Below are positions 34,814 through 42,565 of a DNA stretch of 61,596 bases, one piece after another; position 1 is the first letter of the stretch; each line of letters starts with the position of its first letter. Source of the DNA: a virus; the IMG/VR virus record IMGVR_UViG_3300044858_001325, positions 1 through 61,596 of that record; one strand, 5' to 3'. Both the position numbers and the translations under genes were made by a program. The notes under the pieces are model-generated. The model was not told the origin of the DNA, made no database searches, and saw only the letters and a program-made list of their open reading frames with translations.

Positions 34814-34823
34814 GGGGATAAGG

Positions 34824-34836
34824 GTAACAGTGTTAC
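34824..34836. repeat. Dispersed palindrome copy 9 (13-bp form, upstream of rusA)
   Basis: GTAAC-AGT-GTTAC, extended to GGGTAAC...GTTACCC by flanking pairs. It lies 11 bp upstream of the rusA start and is non-coding with that start. Confidence 0.8.
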
Positions 34837-34874
34837 CCAGAATATAGCAGATGAATTGATATGGGTACAACCTG

Positions 34875-34903
34875 TTGACATCGCACATGAATTGCCGCAC
34901 AAT
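34875..34903 (+). promoter_or_regulatory. Sigma-70-type promoter for rightward early genes
   Basis: TTGACA (34875-34880), a 17-bp spacer and CACAAT (34898-34903), 36 bp before the next start. The perfect -35 box and ideal spacing make this a convincing promoter. Confidence 0.65.
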
Positions 34904-34913
34904 GAATTCATGT
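34885..34913. promoter_or_regulatory. Operator-like inverted repeat over the promoter
   Basis: ACATGAATT (34885-34893) and AATTCATGT (34905-34913), perfect 9-bp arms 11 bp apart. They cover the spacer and -10 region, so a bound protein should block the promoter. The half-site recurs at 44523 and 44547. Confidence 0.65.
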
Positions 34914-34938
34914 TTAACCACCTGAAGGAGTGAAAGCG

Positions 34939-35064
34939 ATGCAAAGTCAATGGGAGCGTCAGATGGCCCGAGAGCGGGCCCGTAACATCGTACTGGGGAT
35001 AGCGGGAACCATCACATGGTTTCTGTCGGTTGCCTCCCTGGTCAAGTACCTGTGGGGGCTGTGA
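34939..35064 (+). CDS. Small single-pass membrane protein
   Basis: A 41-residue ORF with AAGGAG nine bases upstream. A charged N-terminal half (QSQWERQMARERAR) precedes a hydrophobic helix (about residues 17-40). It is the first gene after the strong regulated promoter. Such tiny early membrane proteins often act on the host, but nothing specific can be said. Confidence 0.6.
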   Translation: MQSQWERQMARERARNIVLGIAGTITWFLSVASLVKYLWGL

Positions 35065-35066
35065 TG

Positions 35067-35095
35067 TTGACATTCCAAAATGTTTCGCCCATACT
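35067..35095 (+). promoter_or_regulatory. Sigma-70-type promoter of the homing-type endonuclease gene
   Basis: TTGACA (35067-35072), 17 bp, CATACT (35090-35095), 20 bp before the endonuclease start. It would let this gene be expressed independently of the surrounding operon. Confidence 0.55.
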
Positions 35096-35115
35096 GAAGC
35101 CTTTTGGAGGTTGAC

Positions 35116-35592
35116 ATGGGAAAGCCGAAGGATGCAGCACTGAGCCAGTGTGCGCTGAATGAGATGTTCGAGTACCGGGATGGCGTTCTGTATTGGAAGC
35201 CAAAGCCAGCAGGAACAGTTGATGGCAATGGATACATGCAGACCGGGATCAAGGGCAAGTATTTCAAAAATCATCGCATCATTTTTTTGATGCACCACGG
35301 CTACCTGCCAGACCTGATAGACCACATAGATGGGAACAAAAGAAACAACAGAATCGAGAACCTGAGAGAGGCAAGCAACAGCCAGAACAACTACAACAAG
35401 CGATTGCAAAAGAACAATCGCTCTGGAGTTAAGGGGGTTCACTGGGTTGAGAGATTCAAGAAGTGGAGAGTCAGGATTGGAGTTGATGGCAAAGATTTGC
35501 ATGTTGGGTATTTTGAAAAGTACGAAGACGCAGTATTTGCCGCCACCAAAGCGAGGATGGACAACCACAGACTTTTTGCTAGGAGCAAGTGA
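35116..35592 (+). CDS. HNH endonuclease with AP2 domain (homing type)
   Basis: 158 residues from the ATG with GGAGG upstream. The HNH part (about 55-95) shows HRIIFLMHHG, IDHIDGNKRNNRIENLRE; the AP2 DNA-binding part (about 105-150) shows SGVKGVHW, WRVRIGVDG and FEKYEDAVFAA. Free-standing HNH-AP2 genes of this kind are mobile and cut a phage or host target at specific sites. The DNA is clearly more AT-rich than the neighbours and it has its own promoter, both consistent with recent insertion. Confidence 0.88.
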   Translation: MGKPKDAALSQCALNEMFEYRDGVLYWKPKPAGTVDGNGYMQTGIKGKYFKNHRIIFLMHHGYLPDLIDHIDGNKRNNRIENLREASNSQNNYNKRLQKNNRSGVKGVHWVERFKKWRVRIGVDGKDLHVGYFEKYEDAVFAATKARMDNHRLFARSK

Positions 35593-36485
35593 TGAAGTTG
35601 ACAAACAAATTTAATTTACCGCAGACCTTTGTGAATGTTCTGCATCGTCCAACCTACAGCAAGGGCCGGGCGAACCTGTCGGTCACCCAGTTGATCAACA
35701 GCCCAAAGATCGTGGCCCTGACCCAGAAGTTCCAAGACGAGCTGGAGGAGGACGTGGCCGACATGGTGTGGTCACTGTTTGGATCCGCCGTCCACAATGT
35801 TCTGGAGCACGGCAAGGACAAGAACCACGTCATCGAGGAGCGCATCCATGCCGAGCTGGATGGCTGGCGCGTCAGCGGCGCCGTCGATCTCCAGATCATC
35901 AACGAGGATGGCTCGATCAGCATCCGCGACTACAAGACCACCAGCGCCTGGGCGGTCATGAACGACAAGATTGACTGGGAGTACCAGCTCAACATCTACG
36001 CTTGGCTGGTCGAGTCGCAAAAGCAGCGGCCCATCAAGGATCTTGGCATCGTGGCCATCATCCGCGACTGGAGCCGCCGTGACGCTGGCACCCGTGAGGG
36101 ATACCCAGAGGCGCCGATCAAAGAGCTGCCGATCAAATTGTGGCCAATGGAGCAGCGGGAGGAGTTTGTGCTCAGCCGTATCGCTCAGCATTCGGCCTGC
36201 GAGTTTGCGATGGAGGCCGACGAGCCGCTGCCCAAATGCACACCGGAGGAGATGTGGGAGAAGCCCACCATCTACGCCGTGCGCAAGAAGGGCAACGTGC
36301 GAGCCAAGTCGCTTCACGAATCCGAGGCAGAAGCCAACGCAGCCGCTGAGAAGTTGGGCAAGGACTACGAGGTAGAAGTCCGGCCCGGTGAACGCACGCG
36401 CTGCGCGAACTTTTGTCCGGTGAACGCCTACTGTCAGCAGTGGCGGGATTACCAAGATGGATGGATTGAAACAACCAAGGAGTGA
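35592..36485 (+). CDS. PD-(D/E)XK exonuclease (Cas4/RecB-like)
   Basis: 297 residues from the ATG overlapping the previous stop. The nuclease core is visible as GSAVHNVLEHG, then GAVDLQI and SIRDYKTTSAW (the D...D-x-K motif), and YQLNIYAWLVE. The C-terminus has a Cys cluster (CANFCPVNAYC) that with an upstream Cys may hold an Fe-S cluster as in Cas4/AddB-type nucleases. Paired with the ERF and SSB genes downstream it would supply the 5'-end resection step of phage recombination. Confidence 0.8.
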   Translation: MKLTNKFNLPQTFVNVLHRPTYSKGRANLSVTQLINSPKIVALTQKFQDELEEDVADMVWSLFGSAVHNVLEHGKDKNHVIEERIHAELDGWRVSGAVDLQIINEDGSISIRDYKTTSAWAVMNDKIDWEYQLNIYAWLVESQKQRPIKDLGIVAIIRDWSRRDAGTREGYPEAPIKELPIKLWPMEQREEFVLSRIAQHSACEFAMEADEPLPKCTPEEMWEKPTIYAVRKKGNVRAKSLHESEAEANAAAEKLGKDYEVEVRPGERTRCANFCPVNAYCQQWRDYQDGWIETTKE

Positions 36486-36487
36486 GC

Positions 36488-36865
36488 ATGTCTGCAAATG
36501 AGCAACAAGTCGGTGGCGAACACTACCGCCACAAGAGCATCCAGCCGTGGGACTACATCGCGGCCAACGGCCTCGGGTTTTTCGAGGGCAACATCGTGCG
36601 CTACGTCAGCCGCTGGAAGGAAAAGGGTGGCGTGCGCGATCTGGAAAAGGCCCGGCACTACATCGACAAGCTGATCGAGTTGTCGAGTGACGCGCTGCAA
36701 AGCAACACCATCACCGTCGCCGCCATTGACGATGCGTTTGAGAAGAAGGGCAACGGCATCGTGGTGCTGAAGAAGGTCAAGCGTGGCCGCAAGCCCAAGG
36801 CTCAGTATGGCCTGAAGGCCGATGGCACCCCGTACTTGCGCCGCCCCCGCAATTGGAAGGAGTAA
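36488..36865 (+). CDS. DUF3310 (SaV-like) protein
   Basis: 125 residues; start at 36488 behind AAGGAG. The DUF3310 signature is clear: GGEHYRHKSIQPWDYI, NIVRYVSRWKEKGG, DLEKARHYIDKLIE. The second half is basic (KKVKRGRKPKAQYG) and predicted unstructured. The family is often called nucleotide-kinase-like, but its activity is unproven. It sits in the recombination/replication operon. Confidence 0.85.
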   Translation: MSANEQQVGGEHYRHKSIQPWDYIAANGLGFFEGNIVRYVSRWKEKGGVRDLEKARHYIDKLIELSSDALQSNTITVAAIDDAFEKKGNGIVVLKKVKRGRKPKAQYGLKADGTPYLRRPRNWKE

Positions 36866-36867
36866 TC

Positions 36868-38454
36868 ATGGAGATCGCTGTAAAAGCCGAGGGCAACCTC
36901 GATGACGCAAGCTACTCAAGCTACATCCAGCGCATGAGCGCGCGGGTGTACAAGATCATTGAGAGTGGCCAGCCCCTTTTCAAGACCAGCGCCCAAGATC
37001 TATTCACGGTCTATCTCGACGCGCTACCCCAAGAGGATCGGCAGTATCACAACTGCTCATGCTGCCGCCACTTCATCAATCGCTTTGGCGGTCTGGTGAC
37101 GATCAGCGACGATGGCATCACCTCCTCTGTCATGTGGGAAGCGGAAGAAGCGCCTGCCTACTACCGCTCTGTGGTGACGGCTCTGCGCAACAAGGTCGCC
37201 CGAGCTGGCGTGGTTAGCCCGTTCCTGTCTGCCGATGAGGAGTGGGGTGACTTTCAGACTGGCCAGTGGACGCACTTCGCTGTGCGTCAGCCGCGCTCGG
37301 CCCGATTCTTCAGCGGACTGCTTACGCCCGGCCAAAAGATGGCCGAGAAGCGCGAGGACTTCAAGAACGTCAGTCGCGCCCTGTCTGAGTTCACCAAGCC
37401 GATGGTGGCCCAGGCTCTGAAGCTGTGCGACACCGACTCCTTGTACCGCAGCGAGAAGGTGCTTGGCAACGCCCGGTGGCTGCACGACTTGCAGGAGAAG
37501 ATGGAGAAGGTGGCCGTGCCGCGCAACTACCTGTGGAAGGCCGTGGCCCTGGCGCCCGCTGGGTTCTGCCATGTGCGCAGCTCCATGATCGGCACGCTGT
37601 TGGAGGACATTGCCGCTGGCATGGACTACAACACCGTGGCTCGCCGCTTCAAGGAGAAGATGCACCCCCTGCAATACCAGCGCCCCCAGGCTGCACCGGC
37701 TGCCGGGAGCATCAAGCGTGCGGAGGAGATTGTCGAGAAGCTGGGCATCGCCCCTTCGCTGGAGCGCCGCTTCGCCACGCTGGCCGATGTGCAGCAGTGG
37801 CTTTGGGTGCCCAGCGCCGAGGAGATTGCCAAGCCCAATGGCGTGTTTGGACACCTCAAGGCCAAGAACAGTCAAGATGTGGCCGACATGAAGGTGCCGC
37901 CCGTGGTCATGACTTGGGAAAAATTCCAGCGTGTCGTGCTGCTGGGCGCCGACAGCATCCAGTTCTACGTCCGCCCTGGCCGTGGCCCGTTCACCGCGAT
38001 GGTGACGGCTGTGCATCCAGATGCGCCGCCCATTCTGTTGTGGGATCACGAGGAGCATCGCAACCCTGTGTCCTCCTATGTGTGGCACTCTGGGTCGCCG
38101 TGCGAACAGTGGGGCTTGAGTGCTGGCTGGGTGGACGTAACAGGTGTTACCTACCGTCCGCACATGTGGTCTGGTGAGTACCCCAACCAGACGACCGGCG
38201 TGATCTTCCTGCTCAAGGGTGCAACCGAGTCCCGAAACGGCGGCTTGGCTCTGTTCCCCGAGATCTTGAAGGGTGAGTTGCGCGAGGTACGCTCTGTCAT
38301 CGAGGCCCACTCCCGCAGCGCGGAGCTGGCCGACATGCGCCAAGGCAATGCCAACGGTATTGGCTTTGACAAGGGCAAGGCTGGGTTTGAGTACCTGTTT
38401 CGCGTGACGAGCAAGGGCCAGACCGTGGACTACAAACTAGACCGTTGGGACTGA
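36868..38454 (+). CDS. Large conserved phage protein of unknown function
   Basis: 528 residues; ATG at 36868 with AAGGAG. A Cys/His cluster near residues 57-62 (CSCCRHF) may bind metal. Other visible segments are ARFFSGLLTPGQKMAEKRE, a helical middle, an Ala/Pro linker near 270-280, and a C-terminal domain with VRPGRGPFTAMVTAVHPD and FLLKGATESRNGG. I do not recognise an enzyme family. Comparable proteins lie in recombination gene clusters of other phages. Carries one palindrome copy (VTGVT). Confidence 0.65.
   Translation: MEIAVKAEGNLDDASYSSYIQRMSARVYKIIESGQPLFKTSAQDLFTVYLDALPQEDRQYHNCSCCRHFINRFGGLVTISDDGITSSVMWEAEEAPAYYRSVVTALRNKVARAGVVSPFLSADEEWGDFQTGQWTHFAVRQPRSARFFSGLLTPGQKMAEKREDFKNVSRALSEFTKPMVAQALKLCDTDSLYRSEKVLGNARWLHDLQEKMEKVAVPRNYLWKAVALAPAGFCHVRSSMIGTLLEDIAAGMDYNTVARRFKEKMHPLQYQRPQAAPAAGSIKRAEEIVEKLGIAPSLERRFATLADVQQWLWVPSAEEIAKPNGVFGHLKAKNSQDVADMKVPPVVMTWEKFQRVVLLGADSIQFYVRPGRGPFTAMVTAVHPDAPPILLWDHEEHRNPVSSYVWHSGSPCEQWGLSAGWVDVTGVTYRPHMWSGEYPNQTTGVIFLLKGATESRNGGLALFPEILKGELREVRSVIEAHSRSAELADMRQGNANGIGFDKGKAGFEYLFRVTSKGQTVDYKLDRWD
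38137..38150. repeat. Dispersed palindrome copy 10 (14-bp form, in gene)
   Basis: GTAACA-GG-TGTTAC, perfect 6-bp arms, read V-T-G-V-T in the 528-residue protein gene. Confidence 0.8.
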
Positions 38455-38456
38455 TC

Positions 38457-38696
38457 ATGGAAGCCACTATCTCATTCACACCGATGCCCATCTCGGACAT
38501 CAAGTTCCAGCACGGCGAGGACTTTCTGGTCTACGCCCCGCTGGATGACATCACCGGCTTGGAGCTGGCCAACATGATGCACCTGTTCACGATTGCAACA
38601 TTGCAGTCCAGCAACAACGGGTGGTATCTATATGACTACCCCGAATTTATCGAGCGCAAACGACTCATGCGCCATTTCAAAAAGGAACCAAAATGA
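38457..38696 (+). CDS. Small phage protein
   Basis: 79 residues, start two bases after the upstream stop and stop overlapping the next start. Contains PISDIKFQHGEDFLVYAPL and a Tyr/Trp-rich end. The family is unknown to me; it sits between the 528-residue protein and the ERF recombinase, so a recombination accessory role is possible. Confidence 0.6.
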   Translation: MEATISFTPMPISDIKFQHGEDFLVYAPLDDITGLELANMMHLFTIATLQSSNNGWYLYDYPEFIERKRLMRHFKKEPK

Positions 38697-39406
38697 CCGT
38701 TCACAAGAAACTCATGGATGCACGCATCGCGCTGCACGCCATGCCACTGAAGAAGTCGGGGTGGAATGACTTCTCCAAGTATTCCTACTTTGAGCTAGGC
38801 GACTTCCTTCCCGAGACTCTGAAGCTGTTCCACGCATCCAACCTGTGCGGCGTTGTGACCTTTGAGGTGGAGATCGCCAAGCTGACGCTGACGGATCTGG
38901 ATGACGGCACCGAGCTGGTTATCACCAGCCCGATGGCCGAGGCCGCGCTCAAGGGTGCGCACGCCATTCAGAACCTGGGTGCGGTGCAGACCTACATGCG
39001 CCGCTACCTTTGGGTCACTGCGATGGAGATCGTTGAGAACGACTACCTTGATCACGTCCACAACAAGAACGCACCAGCACCTTCTCCCAGGGCGCCCAAG
39101 CCTGCGGATCCGCCTGCGCCTCGCTCAGTGGCACCCAGGCCACCGGCCACCATAACGGGCCAAGAAGGCGCTTGGCAACTGAAGGTGACCTTGGAGCACG
39201 GGGGTGACATTCAGAACTGGCTGGGCGTGATTGATGACGCCTGCAAGCTGGCGCTTGAGATGGCGCAGAGCGAAGCGGACGTGATGGCAATCTTCAAGAA
39301 GAACAAGCAACTGTTCGATGAAGTCAAAAAGCAAGACGCCGATTTCTTCAGGGGCCTGATGGCCAAATTCACAGCGGCCAAGAGCCAATTCACGGAGGCA
39401 GCATGA
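38693..39406 (+). CDS. erf: ERF-family single-strand annealing recombinase
   Basis: 237 residues. The ERF core is recognisable: KKSGWNDFSKYSYFELGDFLP near the start, LTLTDLDDGTELVITSPM, and the hallmark AIQNLGAVQTYMRRYLWVTA. A Pro/Ala linker (about 125-155) leads to a small C-terminal helical domain. It would anneal complementary strands in concert with the upstream exonuclease and the SSB-like protein whose gene it overlaps (ATGA). Confidence 0.85.
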   Translation: MTVHKKLMDARIALHAMPLKKSGWNDFSKYSYFELGDFLPETLKLFHASNLCGVVTFEVEIAKLTLTDLDDGTELVITSPMAEAALKGAHAIQNLGAVQTYMRRYLWVTAMEIVENDYLDHVHNKNAPAPSPRAPKPADPPAPRSVAPRPPATITGQEGAWQLKVTLEHGGDIQNWLGVIDDACKLALEMAQSEADVMAIFKKNKQLFDEVKKQDADFFRGLMAKFTAAKSQFTEAA

Positions 39407-39747
39407 GCAATTTTGTACCGAAACCCAACACTGGGACGTTGTGGCCGAACGACCGCAAAACATCGGCCAACCAGCCTGACATGCGCGGTGATCTGGCGCT
39501 TGACCGCACATTCCTGCAAGACATGATTGACAAGTCCGAGGGTGATCTGGTGAAGATTCAGATCTCCGCATGGGACAAGGTGATCTCTGGCAAGAACTGC
39601 CTGTCTATGAGTGCATCGGCGCCCTATGTAAAGCCTGATGCCCAGTCTGGCGGCCAGCAAGCAGGCGGCTATCAGCGGCCCGGCGCCAGACAGCAACCCG
39701 CGCCAGCTCCTGAGCGAGATGTTCCCGATGAAGACATTCCTTTTTGA
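39403..39747 (+). CDS. ssb: SSB-like protein
   Basis: 114 residues. The body has a short OB-like beta pattern (KIQISAWDKVISGKN), then a Gly/Gln/Pro-rich linker, and an acidic tip DVPDEDIPF exactly like the C-terminal tip by which bacterial SSB recruits repair proteins. The folded part is shorter than in E. coli SSB. It would protect ssDNA and load the ERF recombinase. Confidence 0.75.
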   Translation: MSNFVPKPNTGTLWPNDRKTSANQPDMRGDLALDRTFLQDMIDKSEGDLVKIQISAWDKVISGKNCLSMSASAPYVKPDAQSGGQQAGGYQRPGARQQPAPAPERDVPDEDIPF

Positions 39748-39762
39748 CGTGAGGAGAACACT

Positions 39763-39927
39763 ATGAACTGGGGTGGCATTGCATTTGTGGTGTGGATCAT
39801 CGCGGCGTGGTTCACGCATATCGTCGTCTGCCTCTCAACGGCGGCATGGGGCTTCCTGATTGCAGGGGCCCTGCTGTTTCCGATTGCATGGGTGCATGGC
39901 ACGGGCATCTGGTTTGGGTGGTGGTGA
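39763..39927 (+). CDS. Small two-helix membrane protein
   Basis: 54 residues, GAGGAG upstream. Trp-rich hydrophobic helices at about 2-20 and 24-45. The stop overlaps the next start (GGTGATG). Small bitopic proteins of this kind occur in early operons of phages; a role in exclusion or host membrane modification is possible but unproven. Confidence 0.6.
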   Translation: MNWGGIAFVVWIIAAWFTHIVVCLSTAAWGFLIAGALLFPIAWVHGTGIWFGWW

Positions 39928-40349
39928 TGAAGACCTCCCAATTTGAAGCCGTCAAGGTTGCGCTCAAGCAGGACAAGACAGGCTACGTCCTGACCTTGTG
40001 CCTGCACCCGGACGAGATCCCGGAGGAGCTGCTGCGCGACTATGTGGGCGCCCGGTATCAGGTGGTGATGGTGAGGCTGGACGGACACGAACAGCCTATG
40101 GATCGGCAGGAGGAGTTTGCCGGTGACCGTGCCATGAAGATTGCCGGGGCCCTCTGCCGCGATGAGCGGTTCTGGGTTTACCTGCATGACGACAACCAGA
40201 TCATCGAGCCCAATGAGCTGGAGGCCGTTGAGTGGCTGCGCGAGTACCTTGGGGTGTCTTCGCGCGCCGACCTCAAAACCAATCACGAGGCCAGGATCCG
40301 CCTGGAGTCAATCAACATGGAGTTCACGAAATGGAAGCAAGGAAACTGA
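39927..40349 (+). CDS. Conserved phage protein of unknown function
   Basis: 140 residues from the ATG at 39927. The pattern FEAVKVALKQDKTGYVLTLCLHPDEIPEE with GARYQVVMVRLDG, then RAMKIAGALCRDERFW and a helical C-terminus is typical of a phage family in replication/recombination operons of Burkholderiales phages. It may modulate polymerase or recombination functions; no motif proves this. Confidence 0.7.
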   Translation: MKTSQFEAVKVALKQDKTGYVLTLCLHPDEIPEELLRDYVGARYQVVMVRLDGHEQPMDRQEEFAGDRAMKIAGALCRDERFWVYLHDDNQIIEPNELEAVEWLREYLGVSSRADLKTNHEARIRLESINMEFTKWKQGN

Positions 40350-40612
40350 TCCCATATTCGGTGTACCTCCCTCCTGAGTATCACGCGAAGCTCAAGGAAG
40401 TGGCCAAGGAACGAAAAGCCTCGGCCATGATCCGCGATGCAATCCTGATGATCTTGGATGGGACGGACGCCTACAAGGGTGGGTACAACAAGGGCGTGCG
40501 AGACAGCGCGCAAGTGGTCTATGAATGCGATGAGGCCCAAATGGTGGCGGTCAAGGGCCGCGACCTTGGCGCCATTCTGACTGAGCGAATCAAAGAATTG
40601 GAGATGCGATGA
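40331..40612 (+). CDS. Ribbon-helix-helix DNA-binding protein
   Basis: 93 residues. The N-terminal 45 residues form an RHH pattern (LIPYSVYLPPEYHAKLKEVA, KASAMIRDAILMIL). The remaining 50 residues are a separate effector or oligomerisation region. RHH proteins bind short palindromes as paired dimers, so this is one candidate reader of the dispersed or operator palindromes in this genome. Confidence 0.65.
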   Translation: MEARKLIPYSVYLPPEYHAKLKEVAKERKASAMIRDAILMILDGTDAYKGGYNKGVRDSAQVVYECDEAQMVAVKGRDLGAILTERIKELEMR

Positions 40613-41280
40613 CGGATGCAATCGTAGGGGTAACAGGTGTTACCGCCGTTGGCGGAACCAACGACGAGTACGAGTTCACAACCAACTGGTTTGAGTACGG
40701 CGCCTTGATTTGGAGCAACATCATTGAGCACCTTCCGAAGCCCACGAGGCCGAGGAGGTTCATGGAGATCGGGTCTTTTGAGGGCCGCAGCGCCGTCTGG
40801 ATGATCGAGAACATGATGAAGCCGGGCGACAGCCTGTACTGTGTGGACACTTGGGAGGGAGGGGCCGAGCACAAGAAGATTGACATGGAGGCCGTCGAGA
40901 GGCGGTTCGACAAGAACATCCAGACCGCCTTGGCCAAGACGGGGCTGAAAGCTGGCGACATTCACAAGATCAAGGGTTCATCGCTGTACACCTTGGCGCA
41001 CCAGCTCCGCTGGCTGCCCACACCGTCCCAGCGGTTTGACTTCATCTACATCGATGGCAGTCACGAGGCGCCGGATGTGCTGACAGATGCGGTGCTGGCG
41101 TGGCCTCTGCTGCACTACGGCGGGATCATGGTGTTTGATGACTACCTGTGGGGCGACCCCAGGCTGCCGCTTGGCCGACCCAAGATTGCAATTGATGCCT
41201 TTATGAACATCTTTGGCGGTGAGATCAACGTGATGCACATCAGCTATCAGGTTGTCATCAAGAAGACGAGGTTGCCATGA
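40609..41280 (+). CDS. Class I SAM-dependent methyltransferase
   Basis: 223 residues. Motif I is FMEIGSFEGRSAVWM, motif II DSLYCVDTWEGG, and a late IYIDGSHEAPDVLTDA with MVFDDYLWGD, typical of Methyltransf_24/TylF-like enzymes acting on small molecules or sugars. It could modify a virion glycan together with the glycosyltransferases, but the substrate is unknown. The N-terminus carries an inserted-looking palindrome (VTGVT) before the conserved part. Confidence 0.75.
   Translation: MTDAIVGVTGVTAVGGTNDEYEFTTNWFEYGALIWSNIIEHLPKPTRPRRFMEIGSFEGRSAVWMIENMMKPGDSLYCVDTWEGGAEHKKIDMEAVERRFDKNIQTALAKTGLKAGDIHKIKGSSLYTLAHQLRWLPTPSQRFDFIYIDGSHEAPDVLTDAVLAWPLLHYGGIMVFDDYLWGDPRLPLGRPKIAIDAFMNIFGGEINVMHISYQVVIKKTRLP
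40630..40643. repeat. Dispersed palindrome copy 11 (14-bp form, in gene)
   Basis: GTAACA-GG-TGTTAC, perfect 6-bp arms, in the non-conserved start of the methyltransferase gene, read V-T-G-V-T. Confidence 0.8.
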
Positions 41281-41471
41281 ATGACGCGCTGAAACATGAA
41301 ATCATTGACCTGACGGTAGAGGCTGTAGAAAAGGCTTACAAGATGGGCCTGACAGCCGGAGTCAAGGCCGAAAGAGAGGCTTGTGCGAAGGTGGCCGACA
41401 AGTGGAGCAAACGTGACGATGACGTTGGTGCATTTATAGGCAGAGCCATCCGAGCAAGGGGGCAAGCATGA
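41277..41471 (+). CDS. Small helical phage protein
   Basis: 64 residues, ATGA-coupled on both sides. Helical N-terminus and an AEREACAKVADKW segment like that in the product at 41829-42107 (AEREACAEVCDSE), so the two share a module, as do many small accessory phage proteins. Ends with AIRARGQA versus AIRTRGQV in that neighbour. Function unknown. Confidence 0.6.
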   Translation: MNDALKHEIIDLTVEAVEKAYKMGLTAGVKAEREACAKVADKWSKRDDDVGAFIGRAIRARGQA

Positions 41472-41614
41472 AGAAAATTCTTTGCTGGATTTTTGGACAC
41501 CGCAACACCATCAGTTGCGTGGCCGATGGGCAAGTTACGCACGACAGGTGCGAACGATGCGGCGCTGATCTACCCATCGCGTACCCCCACCATCAATCAA
41601 GGGGGCAGTCATGA
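41468..41614 (+). CDS. Small zinc-finger-like protein (DUF1660-like)
   Basis: 48 residues. It follows the short-prophage-protein pattern KKILCWIFGHRN ... CERCG, with a C-x2-C pair near residue 28 and an additional upstream Cys. It starts inside the preceding stop and ends inside the next start, which supports translation. Function unknown. Confidence 0.6.
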   Translation: MKKILCWIFGHRNTISCVADGQVTHDRCERCGADLPIAYPHHQSRGQS

Positions 41615-41832
41615 TCCGTCTGACCTACACGCACATCTGCGACCTGTGCAAGAAGCACATTGACGAAGAAAAATTTGAATGCGCCAACTACCTGCTTGGC
41701 GAGTTCCCACGACCAAAAAACCACTACACCTATCAGATCGGTTACACGGCTGAAATGTGTAATGACTGCGCTGCGCCCATCATACAGGCCCGTTACGAGG
41801 TGATAGAGAAGTGGAAAAAGGAGCAAGCATGA
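41611..41832 (+). CDS. Small zinc-ribbon protein
   Basis: 73 residues with two Cys pairs, CDLC (near residue 10) and CNDC (near residue 50), and a conserved GYTAEMCNDC stretch. A zinc ribbon is likely. Position in a run of overlapping accessory genes; function unknown. Confidence 0.6.
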   Translation: MIRLTYTHICDLCKKHIDEEKFECANYLLGEFPRPKNHYTYQIGYTAEMCNDCAAPIIQARYEVIEKWKKEQA

Positions 41833-42107
41833 AAGAAGACATCATCCGCATGGCGCGTGAGGCTGGGTGGCACGATGAACTTTTGTCGGTGTCATTCACG
41901 ATGCCTTTGCTTGAACGCCTTGTCACCATCGCCGAAGACGCGATGGTAAAAAGAATGCACGCTGAAGGCTTTGTCACCGTCGGCCACATGCGCCAGCAGA
42001 TCGCAGCCGAGCGCGAGGCGTGTGCGGAGGTGTGTGACAGCGAAGCCACGATTGAGGGCATAGCGCAGAGATGCGCCGCCGCCATCAGAACAAGGGGGCA
42101 GGTATGA
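41829..42107 (+). CDS. Small helical phage protein
   Basis: 92 residues from the ATG overlapping the previous stop. Contains REAGWHDELL, a helix ERLVTIAEDAMVKRM, and AEREACAEVCDSEATIEGIA ending in AIRTRGQV, a module shared with the product at 41277-41471. This end is common among small phage proteins of betaproteobacterial phages. Function unknown. Confidence 0.6.
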   Translation: MKEDIIRMAREAGWHDELLSVSFTMPLLERLVTIAEDAMVKRMHAEGFVTVGHMRQQIAAEREACAEVCDSEATIEGIAQRCAAAIRTRGQV

Positions 42108-42376
42108 GCGAGTTCGATGTCAGGGTCTGTGGAATACCTTGCGTCGTGCGCGTCATCCATTGGGAGCGGCACGTCCCTGCTCGCATCTCTGGGCCACCGG
42201 AGAACTGCTACCCCGCCGAGGGTGGATACGGCGACTACGAGCTGCTGGACAGGCGTGGGCGCCCGGCCAAATGGCTTGAGCGCAAGATGACCGACAGGGA
42301 TAGGAACGAACTGGACGAGGCCGTCTTCAACCTCATGGAGAGTGGCGATGATTCCTTTGATGACTGGGAGAGATAA
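42104..42376 (+). CDS. Small phage protein
   Basis: 90 residues, overlapping the preceding stop. N-terminal beta strands (FDVRVCGIPCVVRVIHWERH), a YPAEGGYGDYELLDRRGRPA segment and an acidic C-terminus. Similar sequences occur in early regions of many phages, without known function. Confidence 0.6.
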   Translation: MSEFDVRVCGIPCVVRVIHWERHVPARISGPPENCYPAEGGYGDYELLDRRGRPAKWLERKMTDRDRNELDEAVFNLMESGDDSFDDWER

Positions 42377-42565
42377 ATGACTGAGCTTGAAGATCTGCGC
42401 CTCCAGTTGGAGCGCGAACGTGAATTGCGCAAGCGCATCTGCCGCGAGATTTACGAGGTTTGGGCTGGCAGCGATGGCATCCCTGCGCCTCAATCGCCAT
42501 CTGAGGGGTATCTCATGAAGCTGTTGGATGACGTTAGAGACATTGCCAAAGGAGGGTTGCAATGA
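42377..42565 (+). CDS. Small coiled-coil phage protein
   Basis: 62 residues, starting directly after the previous stop and overlapping the next start. The first 30 residues are a highly charged helix (DLRLQLERERELRKRICREI), likely a coiled coil. Function unknown. Confidence 0.55.
   Translation: MTELEDLRLQLERERELRKRICREIYEVWAGSDGIPAPQSPSEGYLMKLLDDVRDIAKGGLQ

Noticed and set aside
36869-38343. A 428-residue leftward frame opposite the 528-residue phage protein
   Set aside because: His/Leu/Arg-rich shadow of the coding strand; the + strand gene has a good ribosome-binding site and operon coupling.
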